DNA from: Bilophila sp964538355
GTDB lineage: Bacteria; Desulfobacterota; Desulfovibrionia; Desulfovibrionales; Desulfovibrionaceae
DNA length: 38,601 bases
Assembly (NCBI GenBank): GCA_964538355.1
Contig: CAZIFC010000021.1
Coordinates: 1-38,601 of the forward strand
Reading direction: 5' to 3'
The notes below the pieces were generated by a model. It ran no database searches, was not told the DNA's origin, and saw only the letters and a list, made by a program, of their open reading frames with translations. Numbering within the stretch: the first letter of the stretch is position 1; each line of letters starts with the position of its first letter. This document shows positions 26,934-35,513 of this stretch, piece by piece. Both the position numbers and the translations under genes were made by a program.

Positions 26934-27965
26934 TTAGCGGGCCAGCCTGCCGACGGCTTGGGCAAAGGTACGCACCTGCGCTTCCGTCGTATTGAAGCTC
27001 AGCATCCAGCGGACGGTGTGTGCAGCCGGATCTACTTCGTGGAAAAGGTACTCCTGCTGCAACGCGGCGATATGCTCGGGTTCCATATTCACAAAAACCC
27101 CGTTGCTGTCCACCGGGTGCGCCAGCCGGACATGGGGCATGTCCTCGACCAGCGAGGCGAGAAGCCGGGCCATCCCGTTGGCATGGCGGGCGTTCTCCAT
27201 CCACAGGTCATCCTCGAAGTAGGCAATATACTGGGCGGCGAGGAACCGCATCTTGGAAGCAAGCTGAAGATTCTGCTTGCGGAGCGTCGGCATGTCGCGG
27301 GCCAGATCCTTGTTGAAGACGACAACGGATTCCGCCATCATGAGGCCGTTCTTGGTTCCGCCGAAAGACATCATGTCCACGCCAAGATCCCGGGTGAACG
27401 ACCGGACGCCGACGCCGAGCGCAGCCGTGGCATTGGCAATCCGTGCCCCGTCGATATGCACATACAGGCCGTTGGCGTGGGCCACTTCCACAATGGCCCG
27501 GATTTCTTCGGGAGTGTAGACCGTGGCGACTTCAGTGGACTGGGTCAGCGCGATCAGGCCGGGCTGATTATGGTGGGGGTTGCCCATTTCCGTCAGAAAG
27601 GCGGGAATCGCTTCCGCCGCAATCTTTCCATGAACGGACGGAATGGGGGTCATCTTGCATCCGACGACCGCTTCAATGGCTCCGCTTTCCGTCGTACAGG
27701 TATGGGCCATGTCGCTGCACAGGACGGACTGCCAAGAGCGCACCATCCTGTTGAAGCCAAGCGTGTTGGCTCCCGTCCCCAGCGGCACGAGGAAGACCTC
27801 GATGTCATCGCCGAACAGAGCCCTGAAACGCTTCTCGGCCTCGGCTGTCCACGGGTCATCCCCGTAAGGCTCCGCCGCGCCGACATTGGCCTTCTGCAAG
27901 GCTTCCATAATCTTCGGATGTACGCCGCTGGTATTGTCGCTGGCAAATGTCGCGTCCGGTCTCAT
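26934..27965 (-). CDS. ltaE: Low-specificity L-threonine aldolase
   Basis: A 343-residue PLP enzyme that cleaves L-threonine or allo-threonine to glycine and acetaldehyde. The N-terminus FASDNTSGVHPKIMEAL is the family opening. Visible in order: YGDDPWTAEAE, PLGTGANTLGFN, the PLP-stacking histidine region CSDMAHTCTTESGA, HIDGARIANA with the Asp-Ala-Arg motif, and SFGGTKNGLM with the Lys that forms the Schiff base. The C-terminal domain has NGVFVNME and RWMLSFNTTE. The ATG at 27965 is the natural start; an in-frame codon at 28025 adds a non-conserved tail. Oriented convergently with the YigZ gene. Confidence 0.93.
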   Translation of the reverse strand: MRPDATFASDNTSGVHPKIMEALQKANVGAAEPYGDDPWTAEAEKRFRALFGDDIEVFLVPLGTGANTLGFNRMVRSWQSVLCSDMAHTCTTESGAIEAVVGCKMTPIPSVHGKIAAEAIPAFLTEMGNPHHNQPGLIALTQSTEVATVYTPEEIRAIVEVAHANGLYVHIDGARIANATAALGVGVRSFTRDLGVDMMSFGGTKNGLMMAESVVVFNKDLARDMPTLRKQNLQLASKMRFLAAQYIAYFEDDLWMENARHANGMARLLASLVEDMPHVRLAHPVDSNGVFVNMEPEHIAALQQEYLFHEVDPAAHTVRWMLSFNTTEAQVRTFAQAVGRLAR

Positions 27966-28157
27966 TGTCTCGCTTCTCCAAGCTGCGTCTGGACTGCGGG
28001 TGTCCTCATGCGGCTGCGCCCTCAAACAGGCCCGCGGGACACCCCGGACAGTACGCAGGGCAAAAGTTGCTGTTCGGATAGGAGGGCCTTATTGCTATAG
28101 GCCCCTACCCCGCCTCTCGTCTACGCCCAGAGCCGTAAAAGGCAAACACGGCAAACG

Positions 28158-31100
28158 TCACACCCTGCGCTCGGTGCTCCACAGCGAATACAGGGTCGAG
28201 TACAGGAGCTGCGGCTCAATGGGCTTTGCCAGATGGCAGGTCATGCCGGCCATCTTGGATTTTTCCACATCTTCCTCAAAGGCGTTCGCACTCATGGCGA
28301 TGATCGGGATGCTCGCCGCCTCCGGCTTCTGAAGGTGACGGATCGAACGGGCCGACATGAGTCCGTCCATCACCGGCATGCGGATATCCATCAGAATGAC
28401 ATCATAATGATTGCTCGGAGCAACGGCAAACATCTCAATGGCCCGCAGCCCGTTTCCTGCGACTTCAACATCAAAGCCCTTTGCGGTCAGAAGCCGTTTC
28501 GCCACTTCGACATTGAGCACATGATCTTCCACCAGCAGCACCCGCCTGCCGGAAAAATCGTATTCGTGCGGGGCCTGCACCTGCTGTTTCCGCTCGTCCG
28601 CATTGTAGATCTTCTCAAACGCGGAACAGAGGGAGGACTTGAACAGCGGCTTGGAAATCAACATATTGACGCCGGCAAGCCGGGCTTCCTGCTCGATGGC
28701 AGCCCAGTCATACGCCGTCATGATGATAATGGTCACGTCCGGGCCAACGATGGAACGGATCTTTCTGGTCGTTTCAATGCCGTCCTGCTCCGGCATTTTC
28801 CAGTCAATCAGGATAATGTCGTAAAGTTCCTTGGAGTCCCACTTTTTCCGCACATATTCCACGGCCTTGATACCGCTTTCCACCCATTCGGCCCTGGTGC
28901 CCATCTCTTCAAACAGCCGCTGTGTCTGCTGGCAGATGGCAACTTCATCATCCACAATCAGGGCAGAAAGACTGTTCCAGTTTATCTGCGTTTTCAGTGC
29001 GTGCAGGGCCAGCTTCTTCTTGCTGACCCCGAGGACGACATCTACGGTGAATTCCGTGCCGACCCCCTCGATGCTGTTGACCCGGATGGTGCCGCCCATC
29101 AGGGAAACAAGGCTCTTGCAGATCGCCAGCCCGAGACCTGTCCCGCTGTAGGGCGATGTCGTGCTGCTGCTCTGCTGCTCAAAGGCATCAAACACCTTGG
29201 GAAGGAATGATTCGCTGATGCCTATGCCCGTATCGTTGACGGTAAAGCGCAGGTACGCCTTCCCGTCGCTGATGCCGTTCTGGTTGATGACGAACTGAAC
29301 CTTGCCTCCGGCGGGCGTGAACTTGATGGCATTGGAGATAAGGTTGACCAGCACCTGCTGCAGCTTGGTGGAATCCCCCACATAGGTATCTTCCATAAAG
29401 CTGGTCAGGATACAGTCGTAGTCCACCTGTTTGCTGCTGGCCAAACCGTGGGCAATGGTATTGATGCCGGAAATGAACTCCTCAAAAGGAATATCTTCGT
29501 TCTTGATGCTGATTTTTCCGCTCTCGATTCGGGCCATATCCAGAATGTCGTTGATGAGCGACAGCAGAAAACGGGCGGAAATCCCCACCTTGGAGATGCA
29601 GTCTATGACCTGATCCGTGTTGCTGGCGTTCTGGGCGGCAAGCGCAGCCATCCCGATGATGGCGTTCATCGGCGTGCGGATTTCATGGCTCATCCGCGAC
29701 AGGAACTCGCTCTTCGCCACGCTTGCGGCTTCGGCCTGCATCAGCGCGTTCTGGAGGATCACGCGCTGTTCGTTTTCATGACGTACTATTTCCGTCACAT
29801 CAGAGCGGGTCATGATGATTTTTTTGTTTTCCTTGTCCAGATAGGCGTACTGGATGCGCTTGTAGGCGATATCACTGCCTTCCCGTACCTTGACGAGAAC
29901 CGTATACACCACATGCCGTTCCAGTTGGGCAAACACATTGTCCAGCGACATCTCACGGATGATACGCTCAATGTCTTCCTCGACGACATGCTCTCGGGCA
30001 TATTTGATGATGTGCCGGCTGTACACGCCCTCCTCGGCGGGGAAAGGCGTCCAGACATTGCCTCCCGCGTACATATGGTACGCATCCCGTTCGGCATCCA
30101 GACAAATGATATAGTCGTAATCCATGTCGGCGATGTGGACGAGAGTCGCCTGCATCATCTTTTCACGGTTGATGTCCGTGGTATAGACAAAGGACTTGAG
30201 GTCGCCGGTTTCGGGTTCCTGATAGGTTTTTACCGTTGAATTGACCCAAAGAACCTGACCATCACGCATCTTTCTTCTGTATTCAATCGAACAGGTGGTG
30301 TCGCCCTGCTCAAAGGCCTTCAGGATACGCTCGGTGTCCAGCATCTTGCGGATAAGGCTTTGTTCCTCCTCCGTATAGCCCGTCATCGCAATGGTCTCGA
30401 TGCCCTCTTCATACGTCACGCCATCATAGGATACCCCGGCGGATTTTTGGGCGATATAGCTTTCTATGAGATTCTGGGTCAGATTGCAGCGCACCTTGAC
30501 CAGCAGGTTCTCGTTCTGCGCGACTTCCTGATAATGCCGTTCCTCTTCAAACCGCTTCTTGGCGTTGATGACTTCTGAAATGTCCTCGCCAACGGCAACG
30601 CCGATAAGCGGGGTTCCGTCCTTGCCGAACACGGTCGAATAGGTAACCCGCTGCCACTCGCACGGCATTTTGGCAGGATTGTAGTGAACGACGGCGGAAA
30701 CCTTCTTCACCCCCTTCTCCAGCTCCCGGTGCATGCGGGCAACCTCTTCACGGCTGTCTGGCAGGATGTGGCCCGTCTTGAGGACGTCTTCATACCCACC
30801 AAGAAACGCCGGGGGAATGAGCTTTTCCATCACGCCGTGGTTTTGGGCATGATACCGATTGTTTTGGATATCGTAGGTCCACATGGCAATGGAGGTGGAT
30901 GACAGGGCCAGATCTATCTGCTGCCGTTCCACTTCCGCCTCAATTTCCCGGGTGACATCCAGGCCTACCCCGATTGCGTACAGCGGGGAGCCGTGGTCGT
31001 CCTTTATCAGAATATAGGAAACCCGTTCGCATCGCCAGCTATCGTTTTCCGCATTGGCGATCCATATTTCCGCAGAGGCGTTTTCCTCGCCGGACTCAAC

Positions 31101-32465
31101 CTTCCGGTGCAGTTCCCGAAAGGCCTCTGCGCTTTCCCGCTTGATATAGCCGCTGTCCAATACCGTATCCACAAAATCATCGATGACGTCGGGGAATCCG
31201 GCATGTATATTCAGGGACTGCGCGTACTGTATGACCTGCCTCTTCCTGATGTCATACTTCCACAAACTAAGTTTCGTATCCCGCATGGCGATATCGTAGA
31301 GAAATTCTTTTTCGCGGAGAACGAACTCAGTCTCCTTCTGCCGGGTAATATTGTGGAAAACGCATTGCAGGAGTGGCGCACCCCTGTCTTCCCCTATTTT
31401 CCTGCCCTGCAAGTGCACCCACACGATGCTTCCGTCACGGTGGATCTTCCTGAAATCAAAATCAGCGACCCGATCCTGGGCAAGCGCGTCTTTCAGCTTC
31501 TGGACAACCATGACCGTATCTTCGGGATGCGTCATGTTTGCCGCATCTTGTTTGATCAGTTCACCATACTCTTCAACAGTATATCCTGTAAGCTTCGGTA
31601 CACCTTCCGAAAAATACTGCGTTTCAAAAATATCCGACACGCGATAGATGGCAACCCCGCCCGGAATGGCGTTGATGATATTTTCCATGCGTTCCCGTGC
31701 GGAATCGAGAGCCTTCTGCAAATTCACCTCCTCCGTCACGTCAACAACCATGCCCTCCATGAATCTCTCGCCACAAAACGTCTTTAAGGTCCCCGTCGTC
31801 TTGATATGCCGTATGGCTCCATTCCCCGTAACGATACGCATGATCCACATGACGTCACGTTTGCCGTCCTCCAGTGCTTCGCGAATACTCTTCTGGACGT
31901 TGCCAAGATCATCAGGATGCACATAGTCAGCACACCGGCTCCCTATGCGCTCGGCCATACTCTCTTTTGTATATTCATGGAGCTGGTAATATTTGTCATT
32001 TCCGTAAAGAAGCGAGAACTGATCATCCAGCAAGACACGGAAAACCCCCACGCATTCCTGAGAACGGTAAAGCCGGAGCTGTTCCATGCTGTCCCGGTTG
32101 TCGGCTTCCTGCTCCGTCATATCAGCAACAATGCAAGCGCAGTATCCCGGCGCGGCTTGGTAGCTTTGCACAGAAAAAGTCCTGCCCAGGTGTGTATTAT
32201 GGTAGACTGCCGTCTTCGTCTCGCCCCCGGAGACGCCGCTATGCCATGCCGCGTCCAACTGGCTGGAGGCTATCCCCAAAAAGGACAACAGCTTTTCCGC
32301 GTCCAGACAGGAGGCGTCAATATGGGCCATCCGGGCCATGCACGGATTGATGAAGCAAAGCTCAGGAAGAGAAGAACATGGATGCGCCTGCTCTATTTTC
32401 AGAATAAAAAAAGGAACCGGCAATGTTTCAAAACACTGGATCTGCTTATAGAGGGCTTCTTCCAT
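28158..32465 (-). CDS. Multi-PAS hybrid sensor histidine kinase with two receiver domains
   Basis: A 1435-residue soluble kinase with no transmembrane span. Residues 1-120 are a diverged sensor-like segment. PAS-type units with their closing PAC pattern (VVDVTEEV, FHNITRQ, GLDVTREI, AVGEDIS, YTTDINRE, TRSDVTEI) end near 248, 376, 507, 630, 769 and 894. HisKA follows with His927 in SRMSHEIRTPMNAIIGM, then HATPase_c with NLISNAIKFT, NDTGIGIS and GTGLGLAICKSLV. Receiver 1 (about 1168-1290) has Asp1221 in LIDWKMPEQDG and Lys1272; receiver 2 (about 1308-1430) has Asp1360 in LMDIRMPVMDG and Lys1414. No histidine phosphotransferase or DNA-binding domain is seen, so an external partner is needed. The ATG has AGAGGA just upstream. 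GC content is lower than that of neighbours, especially towards the 5' end. Confidence 0.93.
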   Translation of the reverse strand: MEEALYKQIQCFETLPVPFFILKIEQAHPCSSLPELCFINPCMARMAHIDASCLDAEKLLSFLGIASSQLDAAWHSGVSGGETKTAVYHNTHLGRTFSVQSYQAAPGYCACIVADMTEQEADNRDSMEQLRLYRSQECVGVFRVLLDDQFSLLYGNDKYYQLHEYTKESMAERIGSRCADYVHPDDLGNVQKSIREALEDGKRDVMWIMRIVTGNGAIRHIKTTGTLKTFCGERFMEGMVVDVTEEVNLQKALDSARERMENIINAIPGGVAIYRVSDIFETQYFSEGVPKLTGYTVEEYGELIKQDAANMTHPEDTVMVVQKLKDALAQDRVADFDFRKIHRDGSIVWVHLQGRKIGEDRGAPLLQCVFHNITRQKETEFVLREKEFLYDIAMRDTKLSLWKYDIRKRQVIQYAQSLNIHAGFPDVIDDFVDTVLDSGYIKRESAEAFRELHRKVESGEENASAEIWIANAENDSWRCERVSYILIKDDHGSPLYAIGVGLDVTREIEAEVERQQIDLALSSTSIAMWTYDIQNNRYHAQNHGVMEKLIPPAFLGGYEDVLKTGHILPDSREEVARMHRELEKGVKKVSAVVHYNPAKMPCEWQRVTYSTVFGKDGTPLIGVAVGEDISEVINAKKRFEEERHYQEVAQNENLLVKVRCNLTQNLIESYIAQKSAGVSYDGVTYEEGIETIAMTGYTEEEQSLIRKMLDTERILKAFEQGDTTCSIEYRRKMRDGQVLWVNSTVKTYQEPETGDLKSFVYTTDINREKMMQATLVHIADMDYDYIICLDAERDAYHMYAGGNVWTPFPAEEGVYSRHIIKYAREHVVEEDIERIIREMSLDNVFAQLERHVVYTVLVKVREGSDIAYKRIQYAYLDKENKKIIMTRSDVTEIVRHENEQRVILQNALMQAEAASVAKSEFLSRMSHEIRTPMNAIIGMAALAAQNASNTDQVIDCISKVGISARFLLSLINDILDMARIESGKISIKNEDIPFEEFISGINTIAHGLASSKQVDYDCILTSFMEDTYVGDSTKLQQVLVNLISNAIKFTPAGGKVQFVINQNGISDGKAYLRFTVNDTGIGISESFLPKVFDAFEQQSSSTTSPYSGTGLGLAICKSLVSLMGGTIRVNSIEGVGTEFTVDVVLGVSKKKLALHALKTQINWNSLSALIVDDEVAICQQTQRLFEEMGTRAEWVESGIKAVEYVRKKWDSKELYDIILIDWKMPEQDGIETTRKIRSIVGPDVTIIIMTAYDWAAIEQEARLAGVNMLISKPLFKSSLCSAFEKIYNADERKQQVQAPHEYDFSGRRVLLVEDHVLNVEVAKRLLTAKGFDVEVAGNGLRAIEMFAVAPSNHYDVILMDIRMPVMDGLMSARSIRHLQKPEAASIPIIAMSANAFEEDVEKSKMAGMTCHLAKPIEPQLLYSTLYSLWSTERRV

Positions 32466-32865
32466 CTCTTCCTCTTGCTCTCTGGAGCAACATTTCTTCT
32501 ATATACATTAATAAATATATATCAGCTGCTAAAGAATGCCTTTTCAAACAATCAGGCTATCAGAATATAAAAAAGCATCCGGGCTATCGGCCCTATTTTT
32601 GGGAAAAACCTTTATCCACCGAAGGATACAAGAAAAAACTTTATATTGTCAAAGAAACGTTATTTTATTGAAATATCTATATTTTATACATAAACATGTC
32701 CCGCCCTGTCCTGACGGCGGATACGGATTGATGCAGCCATCTCTTTGTAATGCTCTTTAAATACATTCCGCTATGTTAAAAAATATTGCTCAGAACGTTT
32801 TCATAAGAACGAACTGATATGAAAAAAGAGCGGACTGAAAACCAGAATGCCACAAAGAAAAAGAA
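32466..32865. other. AT-rich upstream region of the PAS kinase
   Basis: 400 bp of strikingly AT-rich DNA compared with the rest of the window. I see no gene. It contains a plausible minus-strand promoter for the kinase (32623-32652), leaving a leader of about 150 bases. The composition, next to a tRNA gene, is compatible with acquired DNA, but no flanking repeat of the tRNA end was found. Confidence 0.5.
32623..32652 (-). promoter_or_regulatory. Sigma70-like promoter of the PAS kinase
   Basis: On the minus strand a perfect TTGACA (complement of 32647-32652) is followed after 18 bases by TATCCT (complement of 32623-32628). The -10 has four of six consensus bases. Transcription would start near 32616. 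Confidence 0.4.
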
Positions 32866-32886
32866 CCCCTTGGGTACTCCAAGAGG
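32866..32886 (-). terminator. Second terminator downstream of tRNA-Leu
   Basis: On the minus strand CCTCTTGG pairs with CCAAGGGG (8 bp, one G-T pair) over a 5-base loop and is followed by TTCTTTTTCTTT. It lies just beyond the first terminator of the tRNA gene, giving a tandem pair. Confidence 0.6.
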
Positions 32887-32894
32887 CTCTAGAT

Positions 32895-32929
32895 AAAAAA
32901 GCCGTCACAGCGATTGCTGCAACGGCTTT
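32895..32929 (-). terminator. First terminator downstream of tRNA-Leu
   Basis: On the minus strand AAAGCCGT (complement of 32922-32929) pairs with ACGGCTTT (complement of 32898-32905), with an inner GCAGC/GCTGT pairing, followed by a run of T (complement of 32895-32900). It begins 7 bases after the encoded CCA end of the tRNA. Confidence 0.75.
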
Positions 32930-32935
32930 GAAAAA

Positions 32936-33022
32936 TGGTGCCGAAGGGGAGAGTTGAACTCCCACGGGGGAACCCCCACTAGACCCTGAACCTAGCGTGT
33001 CTACCAATTCCACCACTTCGGC
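32936..33022 (-). tRNA. tRNA-Leu (anticodon CAG)
   Basis: An 87-base class II tRNA with encoded CCA. Acceptor arm GCCGAAG pairs with CTTCGGC. The D-loop contains TTGGTAGAC. The anticodon stem CTAGG/TCTAG encloses the loop TTCAGGG, giving anticodon CAG. A long variable arm with GGGGGTTCCCCC is diagnostic of Leu/Ser type, and the T-arm is GGGAGTTCAACTCTCCC. The overall sequence aligns with bacterial tRNA-Leu(CAG). It reads CUG codons, frequent in these GC-rich genes. Confidence 0.96.
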
Positions 33023-33031
33023 GCAGGAAGA

Positions 33032-33060
33032 GGTATAGGGAAAAGCGTTCCGTTTGGCAA
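33032..33060 (-). promoter_or_regulatory. Promoter of tRNA-Leu
   Basis: On the minus strand TTGCCA (complement of 33055-33060), a 17-base spacer and TATACC (complement of 33032-33037). The -10 ends 9 bases before the mature tRNA 5' end, so the primary transcript begins very close to the mature terminus. Confidence 0.6.
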
Positions 33061-33374
33061 GCAAAAAAAGACGTTCTCCACGAAAAAAGTTTCCTTTGAC
33101 GCATAACCATGGATAAACACAGATATTCTTTCGAGGCACAAAAACAATGCCCGCCGTGTATGCGCCCTACCTTCACGCCACCCGGAAGAACAGGCAGGCG
33201 GTTCAGCAGAGAAAAGCCCTCCTCTGGGCACAGATCCGCCTGAGGAAGAGGAAACGGAAGCAATGCATGGGCAGGAGCCGGGCCTTTCATGCAAAAAAAT
33301 CAACACTTCCTCATTCCCATAGCGGAGAGGCTTGGATATCATGCGCCGTCATCAAACAGTATCGGAGTATTCCC
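33061..33374. other. Gap between the tRNA-Leu promoter and the K+ channel gene
   Basis: 314 bp. The plus-strand channel frame stays open upstream to 33147, but that stretch encodes a Lys/Arg-rich tail unlike any channel and has no ribosome binding site, so I treat it as non-coding. Nothing else is supported. Confidence 0.45.
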
Positions 33375-34121
33375 ATGCCCAACCTTGCCTACCGGATAAC
33401 CCAGCATCTGTACAAATACCGTTTTGATCTGCTGTTCGCCTCAATCTTCTTCAACCTCATCCTCAACATCCTGTTTCCGGATGATATCTACGGCGGCATG
33501 GCGCAAGCCATCTATCTCCCTTTCCAGATGGTTGCCGGGCTTTTCATCTTCAATCCCCGAAAAAAACGGCTCATGCTCATTCTGGTGGGTACCGTCGGGC
33601 TTGTCCTGATCCTCGGCCGGGCGGTAGAGGCGTTGACCCTGCTGGATATCCGGGAGGTGCTTGTTTTCGTCTACGTTCTTTTCTTCGGCTGGATCATGCT
33701 TGAGGTGTTTTACCAAAGCTACGCGGCTCCGATGGTGGACAGGGAAAGTGTCCTTGCCGCCTTGTGCGGGCTGCTTCTCATCGGCTATTGCGGCTTCTTC
33801 GTGTTCGTTGCCGTGGAAATCCATCAGCCCGGCTCCTTTTCAGGCCTCGCCCCCGGAACCGAGGGGCTCAGGGATCTGTTTTATTTCAGCTATGTGACAA
33901 TTCTTACCATCGGTTACGGGGATATTACGCCGCACACATGGGTTGCCAAAAACGCTACCATACTGGTTGCGCTCATTGCGTACATGTATTCTCTGGTCAT
34001 TGTCGCCATGATCGTCAGCCAGTTCGCTGAAATAAAAAAGATGAAAAGGCTGGCCCGGACCCACCCGGCGGAAGGCGGGCAAGACAAAACCGCCCTGGAA
34101 AGGCCCATCCGCTCAAACTAA
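33375..34121 (+). CDS. Potassium channel protein (Ion_trans_2 pore)
   Basis: A 248-residue membrane protein. The ATG at 33375 is chosen because GGAG lies 8 bases upstream and the hydrophobic part starts right after. About four hydrophobic segments (residues 18-120) precede a classical pore unit: helix CGLLLIGYCGFFVFVAVEI, pore loop ending in the selectivity filter TIGYGD (178-183), and helix ATILVALIAYMYSLVIVAMIVSQF. The filter TxGYGD marks K+ selectivity. There is no RCK/TrkA-N regulatory domain after the pore, only a short basic tail, and the preceding segments lack an obvious Arg-rich voltage sensor. Gating therefore cannot be predicted. Confidence 0.88.
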   Translation: MPNLAYRITQHLYKYRFDLLFASIFFNLILNILFPDDIYGGMAQAIYLPFQMVAGLFIFNPRKKRLMLILVGTVGLVLILGRAVEALTLLDIREVLVFVYVLFFGWIMLEVFYQSYAAPMVDRESVLAALCGLLLIGYCGFFVFVAVEIHQPGSFSGLAPGTEGLRDLFYFSYVTILTIGYGDITPHTWVAKNATILVALIAYMYSLVIVAMIVSQFAEIKKMKRLARTHPAEGGQDKTALERPIRSN

Positions 34122-34388
34122 CTGAATAACAACGGTTTATGGCAAACAGATGTCATGGGGTTCGCCTTTCGCCAGTCTGCCCAGAGCGCGCGTCCCGCAA
34201 CGGGCGGGAACGGAAACGGAACGGGAACAGGGCCGCTCTTCATGCGGACGGTGTGGGCACAGACATAATCCCTTTTGGTTACGGCATGATAATGTTTTGA
34301 GAGAAAGCCTGTTTTGCCGACACGTTGGACAGGCCCAAAAGACGGTTGCATGCCCCCCCTCCCCCTGTTATGGTAAAGGGGTGTCTAT

Positions 34389-35510
34389 ATGAGGAGTTTG
34401 CCCTGCAACACAGAAAGGGCATTTCTTCCCCACTTTCATATCGACCCTATCCACAACGAGATTTTCATGGCTATGCTTCACGATAATGACAATACGCTTC
34501 TTGCTCTCGTAAGAACCACCTTCGACGCGCACAGTGCCGTGCTGTTTTTGCCGGATCAGTCCGGGAACTACACTGTCGCCCTTTCCTCCTCTGACGACGA
34601 GCCGTATGTGCAGGAAGTCAGCATTGCTCCGGGCAAGGGGCTTGTGGGATGGATCTTGCGGCACAAGCAGCCTGTCATCGTGAACAACCTTGATATGCGC
34701 CACACCTTCCTCGGCTATTATGATGAAGAAGACGAGGGAGCCATCTCCGCCTTCATGGGCTGCCATATGCCCGAAGGCGGTGCGCTGTGCGTGGACAGCG
34801 TGCGGCCCAGAGCCTACTCCGAAGAAGATCAGCTGCTGCTCCACCGCTTTGCCCGCCACCTTGCCCGGCAGGTCCACTCGGCCGGGCTTGCCAGCGATGC
34901 CGAAGATCTTCGCCGCTATTTCAGCAGGCTTGATCAGCTTTCCGAGCTTGGCACACGCTCCCCGCACTGGCGTGGCTACCTTTCCACCTTCCTGAAGCTG
35001 ATGGCCGAAAGCACCCAGTTTGAATATGTCGCCTTCGCCTCCGCCCAAGAGGGGGATTCCACCTACACTGTTGAAGGCGAAAACACGCCGCTGCTCATCA
35101 GCGAAGAAGGCATGCCCGAGCTTCCCCTCGAAAGCGGGGGACTGGTCAGCTGGGTGTTCCGCAATGAAGTTCCCGTGCATGCCGAAGGCTCGGATGGTGC
35201 GCCAAGCACGCCCCTTTTCGGAAAAATCCCCGGTGTGCCGGACTTTCAGGCCGTCATGTGCCTGCCCGTCCAGCTCAACAAGACGACCTGCGGCGTGCTT
35301 TGTCTTGCGGGCATCGCCCCGCGGCAACTTTCCCAGAACCTGCGGACCTTTACCAAAATCGCGGTAGGCCACTTGGCCCAATACCTTGAAATGCTGTATC
35401 TGCGCCATCGGCTCAAAAGCCTGCTGCCCCGCGCAAAAGTCCACCGGGACGGCGCAATGGCCTACGATCCCGACACCGCACCGTCCGCCCCTTTGAGCGA
35501 GGAAGAATAG
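34389..35510 (+). CDS. GAF-domain protein upstream of MreB
   Basis: A 373-residue soluble protein. Two GAF-like units are visible. The first (about 30-175) runs through ALVRTTFDAHSAVLFLP, PGKGLVGWILRHKQPVIVNNL and GGALCVDSVRPRAYSEEDQLLLHRFARHL. The second (about 195-345) has FLKLMAESTQFEYVAFASA, GGLVSWVFRNEVPVHAEG and TTCGVLCLAG. GAF domains bind small ligands or mediate dimerisation; no output domain is attached. The ATG at 34389 has AAGGGG at 34376-34381, which can be masked by pairing with CCCCT at 34362-34366; an alternative ATG is 34467. The stop is three bases before the mreB start, so the pair is coupled and a role linked to MreB is likely. Confidence 0.85.
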   Translation: MRSLPCNTERAFLPHFHIDPIHNEIFMAMLHDNDNTLLALVRTTFDAHSAVLFLPDQSGNYTVALSSSDDEPYVQEVSIAPGKGLVGWILRHKQPVIVNNLDMRHTFLGYYDEEDEGAISAFMGCHMPEGGALCVDSVRPRAYSEEDQLLLHRFARHLARQVHSAGLASDAEDLRRYFSRLDQLSELGTRSPHWRGYLSTFLKLMAESTQFEYVAFASAQEGDSTYTVEGENTPLLISEEGMPELPLESGGLVSWVFRNEVPVHAEGSDGAPSTPLFGKIPGVPDFQAVMCLPVQLNKTTCGVLCLAGIAPRQLSQNLRTFTKIAVGHLAQYLEMLYLRHRLKSLLPRAKVHRDGAMAYDPDTAPSAPLSEEE

Positions 35511-35513
35511 TCC

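Noticed and set aside
32936..33022. tRNA gene as an integration site of a genomic island
   Set aside because: The AT-rich kinase region follows the tRNA, but no integrase gene or repeat of the tRNA 3' end was found in the window, so no island boundaries are claimed.
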